From contig OV050033.1 of the NCBI GenBank assembly GCA_920105625.2, positions 113,235,700-113,299,699 of the forward strand: a DNA stretch of 64,000 bases, written 5' to 3'. The notes below the pieces were generated by a model. It saw only the letters and a list, made by a program, of their open reading frames with translations. It was not told the origin of the DNA and made no database searches. The position numbers and the translations under genes are program-made. The DNA is from Clusia tigrina (taxonomy: Eukaryota > Arthropoda > Insecta > Diptera > Clusiidae). The first letter of the stretch is position 1. Each line of letters begins with the position of its first letter. Shown here one piece after another: positions 62,382 through 64,000 of the stretch.

Positions 62382-64000
62382 TCCCGCAAAAAGTTACAAG
62401 CATTTGTATGTTGCAAACTTTGATAGGTGTAGGACGTACCGTATAGAAGTTAGGGCCATTTGATGATTTATCTGTGTTTGATTTGGGACTCAAGAGTAGC
62501 ATAGCTTTGAGCGATAGCTTAAATTGAAAAGAGGCTCGAGTACTTTATTGTTACAAAATTTCAAGGTTTTATGACGCTCCAGTAAAAAGTAGCAAGCACT
62601 TGTATGTTGCAAACTTTGATAGGTGTAGGACGTACCGTATAGAAGTTAGGGCCATTTGAAGTTTTATCAGTGTTTGATTTGGGACTCAAGGGTAGCATAG
62701 CTTTGAGCGATAGCTTAAATTGACCAGAGGCTCGAGTACTTTATTGTTACAAAATTTCAAGGTTTTATGACGCTCCAGTAAAAAGTTACAAGCATTTGTA
62801 TGTTGCAAACATTGATAGGTGTATGACGTACTGTATAGAAGTTAGGGCCATTTGAAGTTTTATCAGTGATTGATTTGGGTCTCAAGGGTAGCATAGCTTT
62901 GAGCGATAGCTTAATTTGACAAGAGGCTCGAGTACTTTATTGTTACAAAATTTCAAGGTTTTATGACGCTCCAGTAAAAAGTTACAAGCATTTGTATGTT
63001 GCAAACTTTGATAGGTGTAGGACGTACCGTATAGAAGTTAGGGCCATTTGAATATTTATCAGTGTTTGATTTGGGACTCACGGGTAGTATAGCTTTGAGC
63101 GATAGCTTAAATTGACAAGAGGCTCGAGTACTTTATTGTTACAAAATTTCAAGGTTTTATGACGCTCCAGTAAAAAGTTACAAGCATTTGTATGTTGCAA
63201 ACTTTGATAGGTGTAGGACGTACCGTATAGAAGTTAGGGCCATTTGAAGTATTATCAGTGTTTGATTTGGGACTCAAGGGTAGCATAGCTTTGAGCGATA
63301 ACTTAAATTGACAAGAGGCTCGAGTACTTTATTGTTACAAAATTTCAAGGTTTTATGACGCTCCAGTAAAAAGTTACAGGCATTTGTATGTTGCAAACGT
63401 TGATAGTTGTAGGATGTACCGTATAGAAGTTAGGGCCATTTGAAGTTTTATCAGTGTTTGACGTGGGACTCAAGGGTAGCATAGCTTTGAGCGATAGCTT
63501 AAATTGACAAGAGGCTCGAGTACTTTATTGTTACAAAATTTCAAGGTTTTATGACGCTCCAGCAAAAAGTTACAAGCATTTGTATGTTGCAAACTTTGAT
63601 AGGTGTAGGACGTACCGTATAGAAGTTAGGGCCATTTGATGATTTATCTGTGTTTGATTTGGGACTCAAGAGTAGCATAGCTCTGAGCGATAGCTTAAAT
63701 TGAAAAGAGGCTCGAGTACTTTATTGTTACAAAATTTCAAGGTTTTATGACGCTCCAGTAAAAAGTAGCAAGCATTTGTATGTTGCAAACTTTGATAGGT
63801 GTAGGACGTACTGTATAGAAGTTAGGGCCATTTGAAGATTTATCAGTGTTTGATTTGGGACTCACGGGTAGCATAGCTTTGAGCGATAGCTTAAATTGAC
63901 AAGAGGCTCGAGTACTTTATTGTTACAAAATTTCAAGGTTTTATGACGCTCCAGTAAAAAGTTGCAAGCATTTGTATGTTGCAAACTTTGATAGGTGTAG
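62382..64000. repeat. Duplicated block, copy 2 (partner 56131-57749)
   Basis: Matches 56131-57749 at a constant offset of 6251 bp up to the last base, so the duplication continues beyond the window. By homology, the sequence after 64000 should continue as at 57750. Confidence 0.92.

Larger units (their letters stand above)
1..64000. repeat. Tandem satellite array, 196-bp monomer, fills the window
   Basis: One monomer is repeated head to tail throughout. The landmark GGGCCATTTG recurs every 196 bp (for example 20, 216, 412, 608), or every 165 bp in a truncated class. Counting from 20 to 63825 gives about 332 complete monomers, all in the same orientation, with partial monomers at both ends (1-19 and 63825-64000). 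No stretch over 100 bp falls outside the repeat, so there are no genes, RNA genes, transposons or unique spacers to annotate. Arrays like this are usual in centromeric and pericentromeric heterochromatin of plants and animals; the exact family and species are not recognised. A centromeric role is inference, because CENH3 occupancy cannot be read from sequence. Confidence 0.98.

Noticed and set aside
1..64000. TTAGGG once per monomer, suggesting interstitial telomere repeats
   Set aside because: It occurs singly within AAGTTAGGGCC and never in tandem, so it is a chance hexamer of the satellite.
1..64000. CRISPR array
   Set aside because: There are no unique spacers between short repeats. The whole 196-bp unit repeats, which is satellite organisation.
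1..64000. LTR retrotransposon or transposon insertions, often found in centromeres
   Set aside because: Monomer bookkeeping leaves no unexplained sequence. No target-site duplications, terminal inverted repeats or polypurine/tRNA-primer sites were seen outside the repeat.
1..64000. A previously undescribed protein or RNA system
   Set aside because: There is no coding sequence, no conserved promoter or terminator and no structured RNA that I can support. Transcription of the satellite is possible but not visible in the sequence.

Overview
The window is satellite DNA from end to end, with no gene that I can support. A single tandem monomer of 196 bp (about 38% GC in the representative copy I counted) fills all 64 kb in one orientation. 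Pure kilobase-scale arrays of a roughly nucleosome-length, AT-rich monomer, organised into multi-monomer higher-order repeats (HORs), are typical of centromeric or pericentromeric heterochromatin in eukaryotes. A plant is my best guess from monomer length and composition, but I do not recognise the family and name no species.

Monomer register was followed with the GGGCCATTTG landmark. From its first occurrence (20) to its last (63825) there are 63,805 bp. These are accounted for by 291 full-length (196 bp) and 41 truncated (165 bp) monomers plus a short list of indels: seven 7-bp deletions, seven or so 1-bp deletions, one 6-bp deletion, one 88-bp partial duplication, and one rearranged site pair with net -19 bp. 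My hand count closes exactly, so there is no room for an inserted gene, transposon or other non-satellite sequence.

Layout. 1-4100: 8-monomer HOR of 1536 bp; this block is repeated almost base for base at 14031-18130. About 4101-14030: 8-monomer HOR of 1506 bp containing two truncated monomers. 18131-24364: mixed monomers with a short 588-bp trimer repeat and an 88-bp partial duplication. 24365-26198: two 917-bp 5-mers. 26020-28371: two 1176-bp 6-mers. 28372-31962: shorter repeats, then mixed, more divergent monomers. 31963-37690: perfect-looking tandem duplication of a 2864-bp 15-mer. 37535-39824: two 1145-bp 6-mers. 39825-42643: mixed, ending in 392-bp dimers. 42644-50900: irregular 6- and 7-mer units marked by a distinctive monomer lineage. 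50900-57164: mixed full-length monomers, including a block shared with 33 kb. 57165-61082: two 1959-bp 10-mers. 61083-62381: mixed, with two non-homologous rearrangements. 62382-64000: a copy of 56131-57749 that runs off the window.

The interest lies in the array's recombination record: nested duplications of many sizes that keep monomer register, one 31-bp deletion allele spread through four fifths of the window and absent from the last fifth, and paired variants that indicate gene conversion between neighbouring HOR units. No new enzymatic, defence or protein-coding system is present.
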